Positions 18,483 to 27,596 of a DNA stretch of 64,000 bases are shown here, one piece after another (within the stretch, counting starts at the first letter, position 1; each line of letters opens with the position of its first letter). A model generated the notes under the pieces. It saw only the letters and a program-made list of their open reading frames with translations, ran no database searches and had not been told where the DNA came from. The stretch is from an uncultured Neomegalonema sp. (GTDB lineage Bacteria; Pseudomonadota; Alphaproteobacteria; Rhodobacterales; Rhodobacteraceae). Position numbers and translations under genes: made by a program. Where the stretch lies: positions 1 through 64,000 of the forward strand of contig CALKBI010000015.1 in the NCBI GenBank assembly GCA_937990185.1, given 5' to 3'.

Positions 18483-18606
18483 AGTATGTCCCTTTAGGTC
18501 TTGTTACTCACACTTGCTGCGAAACTTTGGTTCTTTTTAGACGAAACGCTTGGCGCAAGTAAGGCGGCAGACTACATCTGGTCATCCCTTACGGAGAGCA
18601 AGCACG

Positions 18607-19638
18607 ATGACACTCTACAAATCCGTTCCTGACGCGGTTGGAAACACCCCATTGATCCGTTTGCAGAAAGCATCGGAAATCACTGGCTGTGAGATTTATG
18701 GCAAAGCTGAATTCATGAACCCCGGTCAATCGGTGAAAGACCGCGCGGCGTTGTCGATGATCCGGGACGCTGAAGCCCGTGGGACGCTGCGTCCGGGGGG
18801 AACCATTGTCGAGGGTACGGCGGGAAATACCGGCATTGGCCTTGCCATCATAGGGGCCGCGCTTGGGTATCGTTCGGTAATCGTCATTCCTGAGACGCAG
18901 ACCGACGAAAAGAAAGACATGTTGCGTCTCGCAGGAGCAGAACTGGTTGAGGTTCCTGCGGCCCCTTATAAAAACCCAAACAACTTTGTGCGTTATTCTG
19001 AGCGACTTGCTCAAAAGCTGAACGAAACCGAGCCGAATGGAGCTGTTTGGGCGAATCAGTTTGATAATGTCGCGAACCGGCAAGCGCATGTTGACTCAAC
19101 CGGCCCTGAGATATGGGAGCAAACCGGCGGCAAGGTAGACGGTTTTATCTGTGCGGTTGGTTCTGGCGGAACACTTGCGGGTGTTGCACAGGTGCTTCAG
19201 CCAAAAGGCGTTTCAATCGGATTGGCGGATGTTGAAGGGGCTGCAATTTATAATTGGTTCGCTCATGGAGAACTGAAAGCCGAGGGGTCATCTGTTGCCG
19301 AGGGGATCGGTCAGGGGCGTATCACCGCCAATCTGGAAGGCTTAAAAGTCGATCATGCGTATCAAATCCCTGATAGCGAAGGGATGCCCATCGTGTTCGA
19401 TTTGCTGCGCGATGAAGGCTTGTGCATGGGGCTTTCAACAGGAATTAATGTCGCGGGCGCAATTCGCCTTGCGCGTGAGCTTGGACCAGGAAAAACCGTC
19501 GTGACAATCTTGTGTGACTACGGCACGCGCTACCAGTCAAAGCTGTTCAATCCTGAATTCCTCAAGGATAAAGGCTTGCCTTGTCCTGATTGGCTGATGT
19601 CAGGCCGCACTGACATCCCTTCAGTGCTGGAAGAGTAA
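18607..19638 (+). CDS. cysK: Cysteine synthase A type, PLP-dependent
   Basis: A 343-residue fold-type II PLP enzyme. K44 in SVKDRAA is the Schiff-base lysine, GTAGNTG (residues 70-76) binds the substrate carboxylate, and VGSGGTLAG binds the phosphate. It makes cysteine from O-acetylserine and sulfide. GTAGNTG instead of GTSGNTG is a known variant in this branch. ATG 18607 follows GGAGAG. Cystathionine beta-synthase-like activity cannot be excluded. Confidence 0.88.
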   Translation: MTLYKSVPDAVGNTPLIRLQKASEITGCEIYGKAEFMNPGQSVKDRAALSMIRDAEARGTLRPGGTIVEGTAGNTGIGLAIIGAALGYRSVIVIPETQTDEKKDMLRLAGAELVEVPAAPYKNPNNFVRYSERLAQKLNETEPNGAVWANQFDNVANRQAHVDSTGPEIWEQTGGKVDGFICAVGSGGTLAGVAQVLQPKGVSIGLADVEGAAIYNWFAHGELKAEGSSVAEGIGQGRITANLEGLKVDHAYQIPDSEGMPIVFDLLRDEGLCMGLSTGINVAGAIRLARELGPGKTVVTILCDYGTRYQSKLFNPEFLKDKGLPCPDWLMSGRTDIPSVLEE

Positions 19639-19661
19639 TGTAAGCAGATGCTTCAGTTGGC

Positions 19662-20633
19662 TTATGATCGTTTTTTCATGAGCCAAAGCGAGACGGTAAG
19701 CGCATTAGCGCCACTAGAGCTTTTTGCCGGAATTTCGCGGTAAGTGGCGGGGATAAGTCCTGCCGCTTCTCCCATTTCCTCAATCTCGGTGCGAGCAAAC
19801 CCTAACCGGCGATGAGCATGGCTTTCGCGTAAGGCTTCCGCGTCATGGGGTGCGAAATCGACAACAAGCAAAGGGCTGTTTGGCGATAAAACCCGCGCTG
19901 CTTCCGCCAGCGCAAGGGATGGTTCAACCAAAAAGTGGAGAACCTGATGGAGGATCACGCCATCCGCACTTTCTGCCTCATCGGGTAATGCAAGAATATC
20001 CTCTTGGTGCAGCTCTGCATGATTGAGACCTGCGGCAGCCAGCCGCGCGCGCGCAAGGGCCAGCATTGGCTGGTTGACGTCATATCCGATGGCCGTTTCA
20101 TACCTGTCAGCAAACAGCTCGAGCATTCGGCCTGTCCCAGCCCCTAAATCCATGAGCCGTGCGAATTTATTTTGGGTTGGAACAAACATTTCCCGAGCTG
20201 CACTCTCTACAGCGGCTTCGGGGGCGTGCATGGAGCGCAGTTTATCCCAATGTGCGGCGTTTTCTTCAAAATACGCTTCTGCGAGTTCCGCGCGGCGCTC
20301 ACGAATTCGCTCAAGCCGATGCCGATCTCTGTCGAGTACGGAATTGGATGTCTCAAGAGAGTCGAGGGCAAATTGGGCGAGACGTGCCGGAAAACCTTCG
20401 CGGGTAAGGCGGAAAAAAGCCCAGCTCCCTTCGCGGCGTCGTTCGATCAACCCCGCTTCAGTCATGAGCTTCAAATGACGGGAAATACGCGGCTGGCTCT
20501 GGGCGAGCACTTGGGTAAGCTCACTGACCGCCAATTCATCTCTCGATAAGGCATGGAGTATCCTCAAGCGGGTTTCCTCGCCTGCTCCGCGCAGTGCATC
20601 AAGTATGTGTGTGAGGTTCCCGCCTGCTTCCAT
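19662..20633 (-). CDS. ArsR-family regulator fused to SAM methyltransferase
   Basis: A 323-residue fusion: residues 1-90 form an ArsR winged helix (TRLRILHALSRDELAVSEL, QPRISRHLKLM), without an obvious Cys metal site; residues 150-300 are a class I methyltransferase (MDLGAGTGRMLEL, then DGVILHQVLHF). In other alphaproteobacteria such fusions precede metF/metH and are thought to sense SAM or folate status; here no such neighbour is present. It converges with cysK at 24 bases. ATG 20633 is preferred over the upstream ATGs because the HTH begins just after it. Confidence 0.85.
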   Translation of the reverse strand: MEAGGNLTHILDALRGAGEETRLRILHALSRDELAVSELTQVLAQSQPRISRHLKLMTEAGLIERRREGSWAFFRLTREGFPARLAQFALDSLETSNSVLDRDRHRLERIRERRAELAEAYFEENAAHWDKLRSMHAPEAAVESAAREMFVPTQNKFARLMDLGAGTGRMLELFADRYETAIGYDVNQPMLALARARLAAAGLNHAELHQEDILALPDEAESADGVILHQVLHFLVEPSLALAEAARVLSPNSPLLVVDFAPHDAEALRESHAHRRLGFARTEIEEMGEAAGLIPATYREIPAKSSSGANALTVSLWLMKKRS

Positions 20634-20708
20634 AAACCGGATATGCATCAATGCTATGTTAGCGTGCAAGCGACATGCGGCGAAAAAACAACGATGATGC
20701 GTGCAAGT

Positions 20709-20725
20709 GACAAATTAGAATTGTC
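20709..20725. promoter_or_regulatory. Small inverted repeat between ArsR fusion and mlaA
   Basis: GACAA and TTGTC flank a 7-base centre, in the gap between the divergent ArsR-methyltransferase and mlaA genes. It could be an operator for the ArsR protein, but the symmetry is short. Confidence 0.3.
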
Positions 20726-20785
20726 TGACAGTCTCTAAGGGGTACACTGTATCCTTGAGTGCTTTTGGGACAGGATACAATCATA

Positions 20786-21550
20786 ATGCTGGGCGAAATT
20801 ATTAGACGACGGTTCAATTTCCGGTTTGCGACGATACTAACGAGCATCATCGTGTTGTCGGGGTGTTCGAATTCGCTTGTCCCTGAAGATGGAAATGATC
20901 CGATTGAAGGCGTGAATCGTGCCGTTCATAGTTTCAATAAAGGGTTAGATACTGCTGTCTTACGGCCTGTTTCCAAAGGCTATGGAACTGTGGTTCCTGA
21001 GACGTTCAGACACGTTATCAATAATGAAGTCCGCTATGTGCAATTGCCTGTAACCTTCGCGAACAGCGTCTTACAGGGCAATGTTGAGCGGGCTGGCGAT
21101 ACAGCGGCTAGATTTTTCGTCAATTCCACGCTTGGCGGTCTTGGCGCACTTGATCCAGCGACAGATATGGGCATTCCGGAGCATAGCGAAGATTTCGGCC
21201 AGACACTCGCAGTTTGGGGCGTAGGGTCCGGACCTTACGTTGAATTGCCCTTGTTAGGGCCAACGACGGTTCGTGATGGGTTATCACGGGTAGCGGATAC
21301 CGCGCTTAGTCCACTCACCTATATCGGGCAAGGTACGACGACGAGCATTGTAAAAGCTGCGGAAACACCAGTTAGGGTTGTTGATACGCGCGAGCGTTTT
21401 GGCAGTCTGATTGACGAAGCTTTGTACGAAAGTGATGACAGTTATACAGTTGTCCGAAATACGTTCCTTCAGCGCCGCAGGAACGCCATATTGAATGGTA
21501 ATATAGACGCTGAGACCCTGCCAGATATCTATAATGATGAGGCTTTTTAA
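20786..21550 (+). CDS. mlaA: MlaA (VacJ) outer-membrane lipoprotein
   Basis: A 254-residue lipoprotein (lipobox LSGC, Cys27). The VacJ core is clear: DPIEGVNRAVHSFNKGLD, VPETFRHVINN, RFFVNSTLGGLGALDPA and YVELPLLGPTTVRDG. MlaA pulls phospholipids from the outer leaflet for retrograde transport. mlaC follows at once; the mlaFED ABC genes are not in the window. ATG 20786 gives the signal peptide. Confidence 0.92.
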   Translation: MLGEIIRRRFNFRFATILTSIIVLSGCSNSLVPEDGNDPIEGVNRAVHSFNKGLDTAVLRPVSKGYGTVVPETFRHVINNEVRYVQLPVTFANSVLQGNVERAGDTAARFFVNSTLGGLGALDPATDMGIPEHSEDFGQTLAVWGVGSGPYVELPLLGPTTVRDGLSRVADTALSPLTYIGQGTTTSIVKAAETPVRVVDTRERFGSLIDEALYESDDSYTVVRNTFLQRRRNAILNGNIDAETLPDIYNDEAF

Positions 21551-21596
21551 GCTTTTTCGACTGATCGGGTTGGTCAAAGTAACGATGAGGTTCGCC

Positions 21597-22199
21597 ATGA
21601 AACGCCGTACATTTTTCGCTCTTACGAGTGCATTTACTCTTTCCACGATGATGAGCGCTAGCAGTGCATTCGCGGTGACGACAGGCGAAGCTCGCTCGCT
21701 GGTGGAAAACGTTGCCAATCAGGTGCTCACTCTCATCAGGCAACCCGGTGCGCCTCAATCGAAAACCGGAGAGCTTAAATCGATCATGGCCCAAAGTGTT
21801 GATATGCGCCAAGTCGCTGGCGCGGCGCTTGGCCGTTACGCTCGGGGAACAAACCCCGGTCAGCGTGATCGCTATGTCGCGGTATATCAGGATTATGTTG
21901 CGCGGATCTATGCGAACAGGTTCTCGGAATACAGCGGCGAGACGATTTCGATCAACGGAGCGCAAGATTTTGGTCGTAAAGGTGTCGTGGTTGATAGTTC
22001 GGTGAATGCCAATGGCCAGACCATCAACATTAAATGGCAAGTGCGCGACAATCGCAGTGGCCAGCCTAAAATCAACGACATTATCGTTGAGGGCCTGTCG
22101 ATGATCTCTAGCCAGCAAGCTGAATTTACACAGATGATTCAGCAATTGGATGGAGACGTGGACGCGTTTATCACCCGTCTTCAAACGCTGGGTACGTGA
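21597..22199 (+). CDS. mlaC: MlaC periplasmic phospholipid carrier
   Basis: About 200 residues, with a signal sequence (MKRRTFFALTSAFTLSTMMS...AFA) and the MlaC fold: MRQVAGAALGRYARG, DYVARIYANRFSEY, IKWQVRDN, IINDIIVEGLSM-like segment. It shuttles phospholipid from MlaA to the inner-membrane complex. I chose ATG 21597, with TGAGG upstream; in-frame ATGs at 21534 and 21588 are possible. The 3' end overlaps the convergent rsmD by 19 bases. Confidence 0.88.
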   Translation: MKRRTFFALTSAFTLSTMMSASSAFAVTTGEARSLVENVANQVLTLIRQPGAPQSKTGELKSIMAQSVDMRQVAGAALGRYARGTNPGQRDRYVAVYQDYVARIYANRFSEYSGETISINGAQDFGRKGVVVDSSVNANGQTINIKWQVRDNRSGQPKINDIIVEGLSMISSQQAEFTQMIQQLDGDVDAFITRLQTLGT

Positions 22200-22759
22200 T
22201 CCACGCGGCTAATAGTAACTTTGCACGTTCCATAGCGCCTCTCATCAACCGGTGAGAGGCGCTTTTCTGTTTCGGGTGTTTCATCCACATGCGTTTCATG
22301 CACGATAATCGCACCGCTCGACAGCCAACCGCCGTCAAGGGCAGAAGCAATCGCCTTATCGCCAAGCCCTTTATGATAGGGCGGATCGAGAAACAGATAA
22401 TCGAAACCCTCGCCCCGATTTTCTCCGAGTCGAGTTGCATCGCGGCGATAGATTTTTGTCTCACCGATCACTTCAAAAGTTTCGATATTTTGGCGGAGCA
22501 GGGCGCGGGACTCTGCACCGTCATCGACAAACTGTACCCTTGCAGCCCCCCGCGACAATGCTTCCAAACCCATTGCGCCGGTTCCAGCGAAAAGATCTAA
22601 GACCCGCGCGCCATCAAGATCAGGATAATCCCCATGTGCCAGCACATTAAAGACGGCTTCGCGCAGACGATCTGACGAGGGCCGCAAACGCTCTACACCG
22701 CCATCGCCTTTCGGCCCGGCAATTGCGCGTCCTTTAAAGCGCCCGCCAACAATTCTCAT
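22181..22759 (-). CDS. rsmD: 16S rRNA (guanine966-N2)-methyltransferase
   Basis: A 192-residue protein: MRIVGGRFKGRAI start, RPSSDRLREAVFNVL, the SAM motif VLDLFAGTGAMGLEALSRGA, and the catalytic DPPY of LFLDPPYHKG. Typical length. It overlaps the upstream aminotransferase gene by 4 bases. Confidence 0.95.
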   Translation of the reverse strand: MRIVGGRFKGRAIAGPKGDGGVERLRPSSDRLREAVFNVLAHGDYPDLDGARVLDLFAGTGAMGLEALSRGAARVQFVDDGAESRALLRQNIETFEVIGETKIYRRDATRLGENRGEGFDYLFLDPPYHKGLGDKAIASALDGGWLSSGAIIVHETHVDETPETEKRLSPVDERRYGTCKVTISRVDHVPSV

Positions 22760-23991
22760 AACAGCTCTTCTAAAGCGGCGATCACGCGCGAGACATCCTG
22801 ACCGCTGGTGTAATGCGTCATGGATACGCGCATAACCCCGATTTCAGGGTCAAGGCCGAGCGCTTCCACAAGGCGTCGGGCATAGAAATCATTGGCTCCG
22901 GTGACAAAGCCACGCTCTCCTAACAGTTTTTCCAGATCGGGCGGAGACACTTTGGAGGGCATAAACGCAACCGTTGGCGCGCGGCGCGCATCGACGGTTG
23001 CGGGTCCGATTAACCGCACACGCGGATGGGCCGCTAAAAATGTCAGCAGAGGAGCCGTAATCGCTCGTTCCTGCTTGCGCCATAACGCGGAAACCGCTCT
23101 GACTTGCCCGTGAAGGTCGTTCGCCGCAACCCCGTGATGCCCGGCAAGAGCCTCAATATAATCGAGCGTCCCCACTGTCGCAGCCACCTGAGCATGATCA
23201 GGGCCAGCGGGGTTGAGTTTGGCGGCTGGTGATCCGGCGTTGAAGTAATGGGATTGATTGCCGAGTTGCTCCATCAAAGGTGTCCGAACGCTCATCAACC
23301 CTTGATGCACGCCATAGACTTTGTAGAGGCTGAACATATAGACATCCGCGCCCAGCTCATTGACGTCGCATATTTCATGAGGCGCCCAGGAAACACCATC
23401 GACAACACTCCAGGCTCCTGCCGCCCGCGCAGCGGCGGTCAGCTCAGCAACAGGATTTTCCTCACCGGCAAGATTAGAGCAATGGGTGAAAGTCACCAAT
23501 TTGGTTTTGTCAGACAGCAAATTGTGAAAATCCGCCGCATCAAGCCGCCCCGTCTCCCCGTTGACCTTCCATTCCCGTATTGTCATCCCAAGGGCATCGG
23601 CCATGCGCCGCCAAACCCCTGAATTCGCCTCGTGGTCTTGATCTGTGACAATGATTTCGTCGCCTGCTTTCAGAAGAGAACGAAAAGCGTGGGATAATGT
23701 GTAGGTATTGGCTGATGTCGATGGCCCGAACACAACTTCTTGAGGGGTAACGCCCAGCGCCTCGGCCCAGCGCGCTCGCGCCCTGTCCATAGCATCGCCC
23801 AAAGTGCCACTTGGACCGACGCCGTATGGCTGCACCTTTGTTCGGTAAATGCCGGTTAGAGCGTCAATCGTCTGACTTGCTGGAAAAGAACCGCCTGCAT
23901 TCTCGAAATGTGTCCATCCACTCGTCTCAGGTGCGGAAAAGGCCGGAAACTGTGCGCGAACAAAATCTAGGTCGAGGGACGTGGCGGGCAT
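22756..23991 (-). CDS. Class V aminotransferase, cysteine desulfurase-like
   Basis: A 411-residue fold-type I PLP enzyme: NAGGSFPASQ, GPSTSANTYTLSHAF, DQDHEANSGVWRR, FTHCSNLAGEENPV, VVDGVSWAPH and FSLYKVYGVHQG with the PLP lysine. The branch is SufS-like, but I see no Cys in the usual active-site loop, so it may be a selenocysteine lyase- or kynureninase-like enzyme instead of a true desulfurase. It is coupled to rsmD by a 4-base overlap. A terminator and a short leader ORF lie just upstream. Confidence 0.8.
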   Translation of the reverse strand: MPATSLDLDFVRAQFPAFSAPETSGWTHFENAGGSFPASQTIDALTGIYRTKVQPYGVGPSGTLGDAMDRARARWAEALGVTPQEVVFGPSTSANTYTLSHAFRSLLKAGDEIIVTDQDHEANSGVWRRMADALGMTIREWKVNGETGRLDAADFHNLLSDKTKLVTFTHCSNLAGEENPVAELTAAARAAGAWSVVDGVSWAPHEICDVNELGADVYMFSLYKVYGVHQGLMSVRTPLMEQLGNQSHYFNAGSPAAKLNPAGPDHAQVAATVGTLDYIEALAGHHGVAANDLHGQVRAVSALWRKQERAITAPLLTFLAAHPRVRLIGPATVDARRAPTVAFMPSKVSPPDLEKLLGERGFVTGANDFYARRLVEALGLDPEIGVMRVSMTHYTSGQDVSRVIAALEELL

Positions 23992-24041
23992 GAAATAATC
24001 CTGTCTGTCGATTGAGCGTTCTTACTGCCACGGTAACCGCG

Positions 24042-24073
24042 AAACGAAAAGGGGCCGCGCGATGCGCAGCCCC
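24042..24073 (-). terminator. Terminator or attenuator ahead of aminotransferase gene
   Basis: On the minus strand GGGGCTGCGC pairs with GCGCGGCCCC across a 3-base loop (10 bp, one G-U pair), followed by TTTTCGTTT. It lies between the 26-codon ORF and the aminotransferase start, 50 bases upstream of the latter. Confidence 0.8.
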
Positions 24074-24103
24074 CGTGGAAAGGTCTTTCCTAGCCAAATG
24101 GCG

Positions 24104-24184
24104 TCAGGAGGGTGCAGCTCCAGTTAAGAAGCGCTCCGCAGTCACCATTTCTCCGGCCAGATTGACCGTAATCCCACTAGACAT
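24104..24184 (-). CDS. 26-aa peptide, possible leader peptide
   Basis: ATG at 24184, stop TGA at 24104. The peptide begins MSSGITVNLAGEMVTAERF and contains no Cys. Upstream, GGAAGGAGGTGATCC (minus strand, 24186-24200) matches the full complement of the 16S rRNA 3' end over about 13 bases, two bases from the ATG end of the match, so translation should be very strong. The terminator at 24042-24073 follows. It may be a leader peptide controlling the aminotransferase gene, or an independent small protein; I do not recognise the sequence. Confidence 0.55.
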   Translation of the reverse strand: MSSGITVNLAGEMVTAERFLTGAAPS

Positions 24185-24273
24185 TGGATCACCTCCTTCC
24201 TTTAAATTTCCGATACAAGCAGCGTGACTCAGGACGAATCGCATTGCAAGTGCGGAAAGGGAAATAGGACACT

Positions 24274-25707
24274 ATGTCATACGCAGAACTCGACATGCTC
24301 ATCGACGGAAAATGGACCAAAGGATCAGGCGCACCGATGGATGTGCTCAATCCGGCGACCGAAGAAGTCTTGGGCCAATTGCCAACCGCCACTGATGCTG
24401 ATCTTGACGCAGCGGTGGAGGCCAGTCAGCGCGGCTTTAATGAATGGAGCGCCATGACGGCGCTCGCCCGCCAGAAGATCATGGAAAAGGCGGCGCGTTA
24501 TATCGAGGACAACCTCGATCAAATCGCCCGTGATTGTACGCTGGAACAAGGAAAGCCCTTCATCGAATCAAAGCTAGAGCTTGGTTTCGTGATTGATGCA
24601 ATCCGTTGGTACAGCGAAGAGGGCAAACGCGCATACGGACGTCTGATCCCATCGCGCTTCCCCGGTACGCGCCTCATCGCGACAAAAGAACCCGTCGGCC
24701 CGACCTGTGCTTTCGTGGCTTGGAATTTCCCCGGCGTGAACGTGATCCGCAAAATTGCCGGGGCGCTTGGCGCAGGGTGCTCGATTGTTATCAAGCCATC
24801 CGAAGAAACCCCCTCGACCGCCATCGCCATCGCGCGCGCCTTCCAAGAGGCCGGTGTGCCCGATGGAACGGTCAATGTCGTCTTCGGTGATCCAGCGGCG
24901 GTATCGAGCCGTATCCTTTCCTCAGACATCCCGCGCAAAATGTCGTTCACAGGGTCGACCGCCGTGGGCAAGTTGCTCGCTCGTCAAGCCGCCGACACCC
25001 TAAAGCGCTGCACGATGGAACTGGGCGGCCATGCGCCTGTGCTGGTCTTTGATGATGCCGATGTTGGCGCAGTCGCAAAAGCGGCGGCGGCGACCAAGTA
25101 CCGCAATGCAGGTCAGGTTTGTATCTCTCCGACGCGCTTTTATGTTCAGGAACAAGTCTACGGCGATTTTGTCGATGCCTTCGAGGAAGCCACGAAAGCC
25201 GTCAAGGTCGGCAATGGTCTTGATGAAGGGACGCAAATGGGGCCGCTGATCGCGGATCGCCGTTTGCCGATCATGCAGGGCCTTGTCGATGATGCCGTCT
25301 CGCGCGGTGCAACACTGGTCACCGGCGGTAAGCGCATTGGCAACCAAGGTTACTTCTATGAGCCGACATTGCTCAAAGACGTGCCGGAAGATGCGACGAT
25401 TATGAATGACGAACCCTTCGGTCCGGTCGCACCTGTCGCTTCGTTCAAAACTGAAGATGAAATCATCGAACGTGCCAATAAAGTCAAAGTTGGCCTTGCC
25501 TCCTATGCCTTCACCAAAGACGGTGATCGGGCGACCCGCCTGAGCAAACAGCTCAACACGGGCATGGTCGGCATCAACTCGATGAATGTTTCCACACCGG
25601 AATCGCCTTTCGGCGGTGTCGATGAAAGCGGCTATGGCTCGGAAGGGGGCATCGAAGGGCTAGATGCGTACTTGCGGACCAAACTGGTGAGCGAAACCAA
25701 TATGTAA
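24274..25707 (+). CDS. Succinate-semialdehyde-type aldehyde dehydrogenase
   Basis: A 477-residue NAD(P)-dependent ALDH. Catalytic C283 (GQVCISPTR) and general base E249 (MELGGHAP) are present, with the cofactor segment SFTGSTAVGK. Length and sequence match the GabD/SSADH group of the family, but other semialdehydes (for example alpha-ketoglutarate semialdehyde) are possible substrates. ATG 24274 follows AGGA. It is divergent from the leader peptide, sharing about 90 bases of upstream DNA. Confidence 0.85.
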   Translation: MSYAELDMLIDGKWTKGSGAPMDVLNPATEEVLGQLPTATDADLDAAVEASQRGFNEWSAMTALARQKIMEKAARYIEDNLDQIARDCTLEQGKPFIESKLELGFVIDAIRWYSEEGKRAYGRLIPSRFPGTRLIATKEPVGPTCAFVAWNFPGVNVIRKIAGALGAGCSIVIKPSEETPSTAIAIARAFQEAGVPDGTVNVVFGDPAAVSSRILSSDIPRKMSFTGSTAVGKLLARQAADTLKRCTMELGGHAPVLVFDDADVGAVAKAAAATKYRNAGQVCISPTRFYVQEQVYGDFVDAFEEATKAVKVGNGLDEGTQMGPLIADRRLPIMQGLVDDAVSRGATLVTGGKRIGNQGYFYEPTLLKDVPEDATIMNDEPFGPVAPVASFKTEDEIIERANKVKVGLASYAFTKDGDRATRLSKQLNTGMVGINSMNVSTPESPFGGVDESGYGSEGGIEGLDAYLRTKLVSETNM

Positions 25708-25762
25708 GTCTGGGCTTTGTGACAGAGCAGCCAAAATGATGGTTGCTCAACCTGACTTGTTA

Positions 25763-25794
25763 TTGCCCTCGGATTTGATCTGAGGGCAAAATAT
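25763..25794 (+). terminator. Terminator after aldehyde dehydrogenase gene
   Basis: TTGCCCTCGGAT (25763-25774) pairs with ATCTGAGGGCAA (25778-25789), 12 bp with one G-T pair and a 3-base loop, followed by AATATT. The T-run is poor but the stem is strong. Confidence 0.65.
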
Positions 25795-25837
25795 TATGGG
25801 CCATTTCATCTTCTCTTCTGTGTGATACATTCTGCTC

Positions 25838-27130
25838 ATGACACAAGACCCGAATAACTCTCTTGCGCGCTATCTGCCCAGTACGGGCGGTGTTGTCCTT
25901 TGGTTTTACGTGCTGGCCTTTGCGCTCTTGCCCGCGTTTTTGGCCTATAAGGGATGGGTCTATATTCTCGGCACAATTCTTTTTGCTGTTGGTTTGCGTC
26001 CTCATGTTGAGGCTTTGGTGAATGGGCAAAAAGTTTGGTTTGGCTTTCGTTCAAAAAAGAGGGCCATTGGACGTGATATTCGCGTCCAGATGACGGAAAG
26101 CTTTACCGTTAAATTGATGAGCTGGAGCTTGGTTTTATTGACGCTGCTTGGCGTTCCGGTTGTCGCTTATATCATCCAGCAACAAGGCCAGACATTCATC
26201 ATCCAGTTCGAAGAGCGTCTACCCGTTATCCTCGATGCATTACGAAGTGTCTTGGGGATCGCCCATGACAAACTCCCAACGGTCTTTCCTGAAGTTGACG
26301 AGAATGGCGGATCGGGTTGGAGCGGATTGTCGGCTCTCCTGAGTGATACGTTTGGCGACATTGCGAAAGAATTCAAAGACTCGGTCAAGACCTACGCAAA
26401 AGACGGGATCAAGCTGGTCGGTATTTTGCTGGCCGATTGGGTCAAGCTGGTTATCTCAGCCATCATCATCGGCACGATGCTCGGCAATTGGAAAAAAGAA
26501 GTCGCGATGCATCGTGATGTGATTTCACGCGGGATCAGCGATCCTCAATTGCGCGCAAATGCCCTGCGGTATGGAGAGCTGTTTCAGGAGGGCATCAGCC
26601 TCTTTATGATCGGCTATCTCGAAGTCGCGATTACCCTGTCGTTCATTTATGTCATTGCGATGGTGGCGCTGCCGCTTGGCCTCGGGTTTGGAACGATCCT
26701 CTTTATGGCTTTTGTTCTCGGGTTTGTGACTGCCGTGCCTAAGATTGGCGGCTTGCTGAGCATGTTCCTCGCCTTCTTCTTGATGTGCACGAACATCGAT
26801 CCGGGGCTGGGATGGTTCGGATATGACATCGTCAGCTTTGGCTGGGGCTGGGATGTCGTGATTCGCACCGCAATCATGATGGTGATCGCGAAACTAATGG
26901 GTTTTCTCGAAGCCTATAACTTTACCCCGGATATCATCGGTGCTCGCCTTGGAATGACCAAAGTTCAGATTATTGCGACGATTCTGATTTGGGCGGTGGG
27001 TGCTGGATTTTTTGGAATGATCTGGGGCGTATTGATATCGCTTGGTTTTCAAGCCGCTTTGCGTCTTTCCCAAGAACGGGACGCAGAGCAAGCTTCCAAG
27101 GTGGGTATGGATGTTGAGGCCGCAGAGTGA
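25838..27130 (+). CDS. AI-2E family-like membrane transporter
   Basis: A 430-residue protein with about seven or eight hydrophobic segments (near residues 19-60, 90-112, 200-222, 270-320, 340-365, 390-415) and a soluble loop around residues 120-190. The arrangement and the C-terminal PxxxG-A/G-rich segments (TAVPKIGGLLSMFLAFF, PDIIGARLGM, GFFGMIWGVLISLG) resemble the AI-2E/PerM family, which includes putative autoinducer and Na+/H+ transporters. Assignment is by pattern; function unknown. Confidence 0.55.
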   Translation: MTQDPNNSLARYLPSTGGVVLWFYVLAFALLPAFLAYKGWVYILGTILFAVGLRPHVEALVNGQKVWFGFRSKKRAIGRDIRVQMTESFTVKLMSWSLVLLTLLGVPVVAYIIQQQGQTFIIQFEERLPVILDALRSVLGIAHDKLPTVFPEVDENGGSGWSGLSALLSDTFGDIAKEFKDSVKTYAKDGIKLVGILLADWVKLVISAIIIGTMLGNWKKEVAMHRDVISRGISDPQLRANALRYGELFQEGISLFMIGYLEVAITLSFIYVIAMVALPLGLGFGTILFMAFVLGFVTAVPKIGGLLSMFLAFFLMCTNIDPGLGWFGYDIVSFGWGWDVVIRTAIMMVIAKLMGFLEAYNFTPDIIGARLGMTKVQIIATILIWAVGAGFFGMIWGVLISLGFQAALRLSQERDAEQASKVGMDVEAAE

Positions 27131-27284
27131 CCTCGCAACTTTAACGCTTACATCATACAATTCACAGAGCAATCACAACCCGGTGCGTTGGCCCCGATTT
27201 GCTTGATATTATGGCCCGCCATCTGCATCTAGAATACCAGTACAGCGTTTTGATGAGCGATTAGGAGTGTAAGGAGGTTTGATC

Positions 27285-27596
27285 ATGTTTAAGAATTTTA
27301 AGATCAGCTCCATTTGGTGTTATTTCTTCGGCCCCGACTGGGGAGAGCCTGCTGCGGCGTGTGGTGGAGATTTTACTCCGCCGCTTCCAAATCGGCTGCA
27401 AGAGGATCGTCTGCAAACGACACCAAGCCATTCTCCGCAACTGTTAAGCCCGGTGGGACACGTTTCAGCCATGCAAGCTGATGAGAGAAATGATCGTATT
27501 CAGCCTGAGCGCGTCCAAACTCTGCCGGTGGCGGTAGATGCGCGACCCAATGTGGTGTGTATCCCTTCAAATCCAGCTTCCCAAGCAGCAGCTTGA
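27285..27596 (+). CDS. Possible small ORF antisense to the 3' end of the neighbouring gene
   Basis: ATG 27285 is preceded by AAGGAGG (27271-27277) at ideal spacing. The first 30 codons (MFKNFKISSIWCYFFGPDWG) lie in intergenic DNA; the remaining 70 are antisense to the end of the 436-aa gene, with low-complexity content typical of a shadow frame. Either a real peptide with a read-through tail, or an accidental strong ribosome site. Family not recognised. Confidence 0.3.
   Translation: MFKNFKISSIWCYFFGPDWGEPAAACGGDFTPPLPNRLQEDRLQTTPSHSPQLLSPVGHVSAMQADERNDRIQPERVQTLPVAVDARPNVVCIPSNPASQAAA

Noticed and set aside
24186-24200. Sequence identical to the end of 16S rRNA on the plus strand
   Set aside because: No other rRNA sequence is present; it is read as a strong ribosome site on the minus strand.
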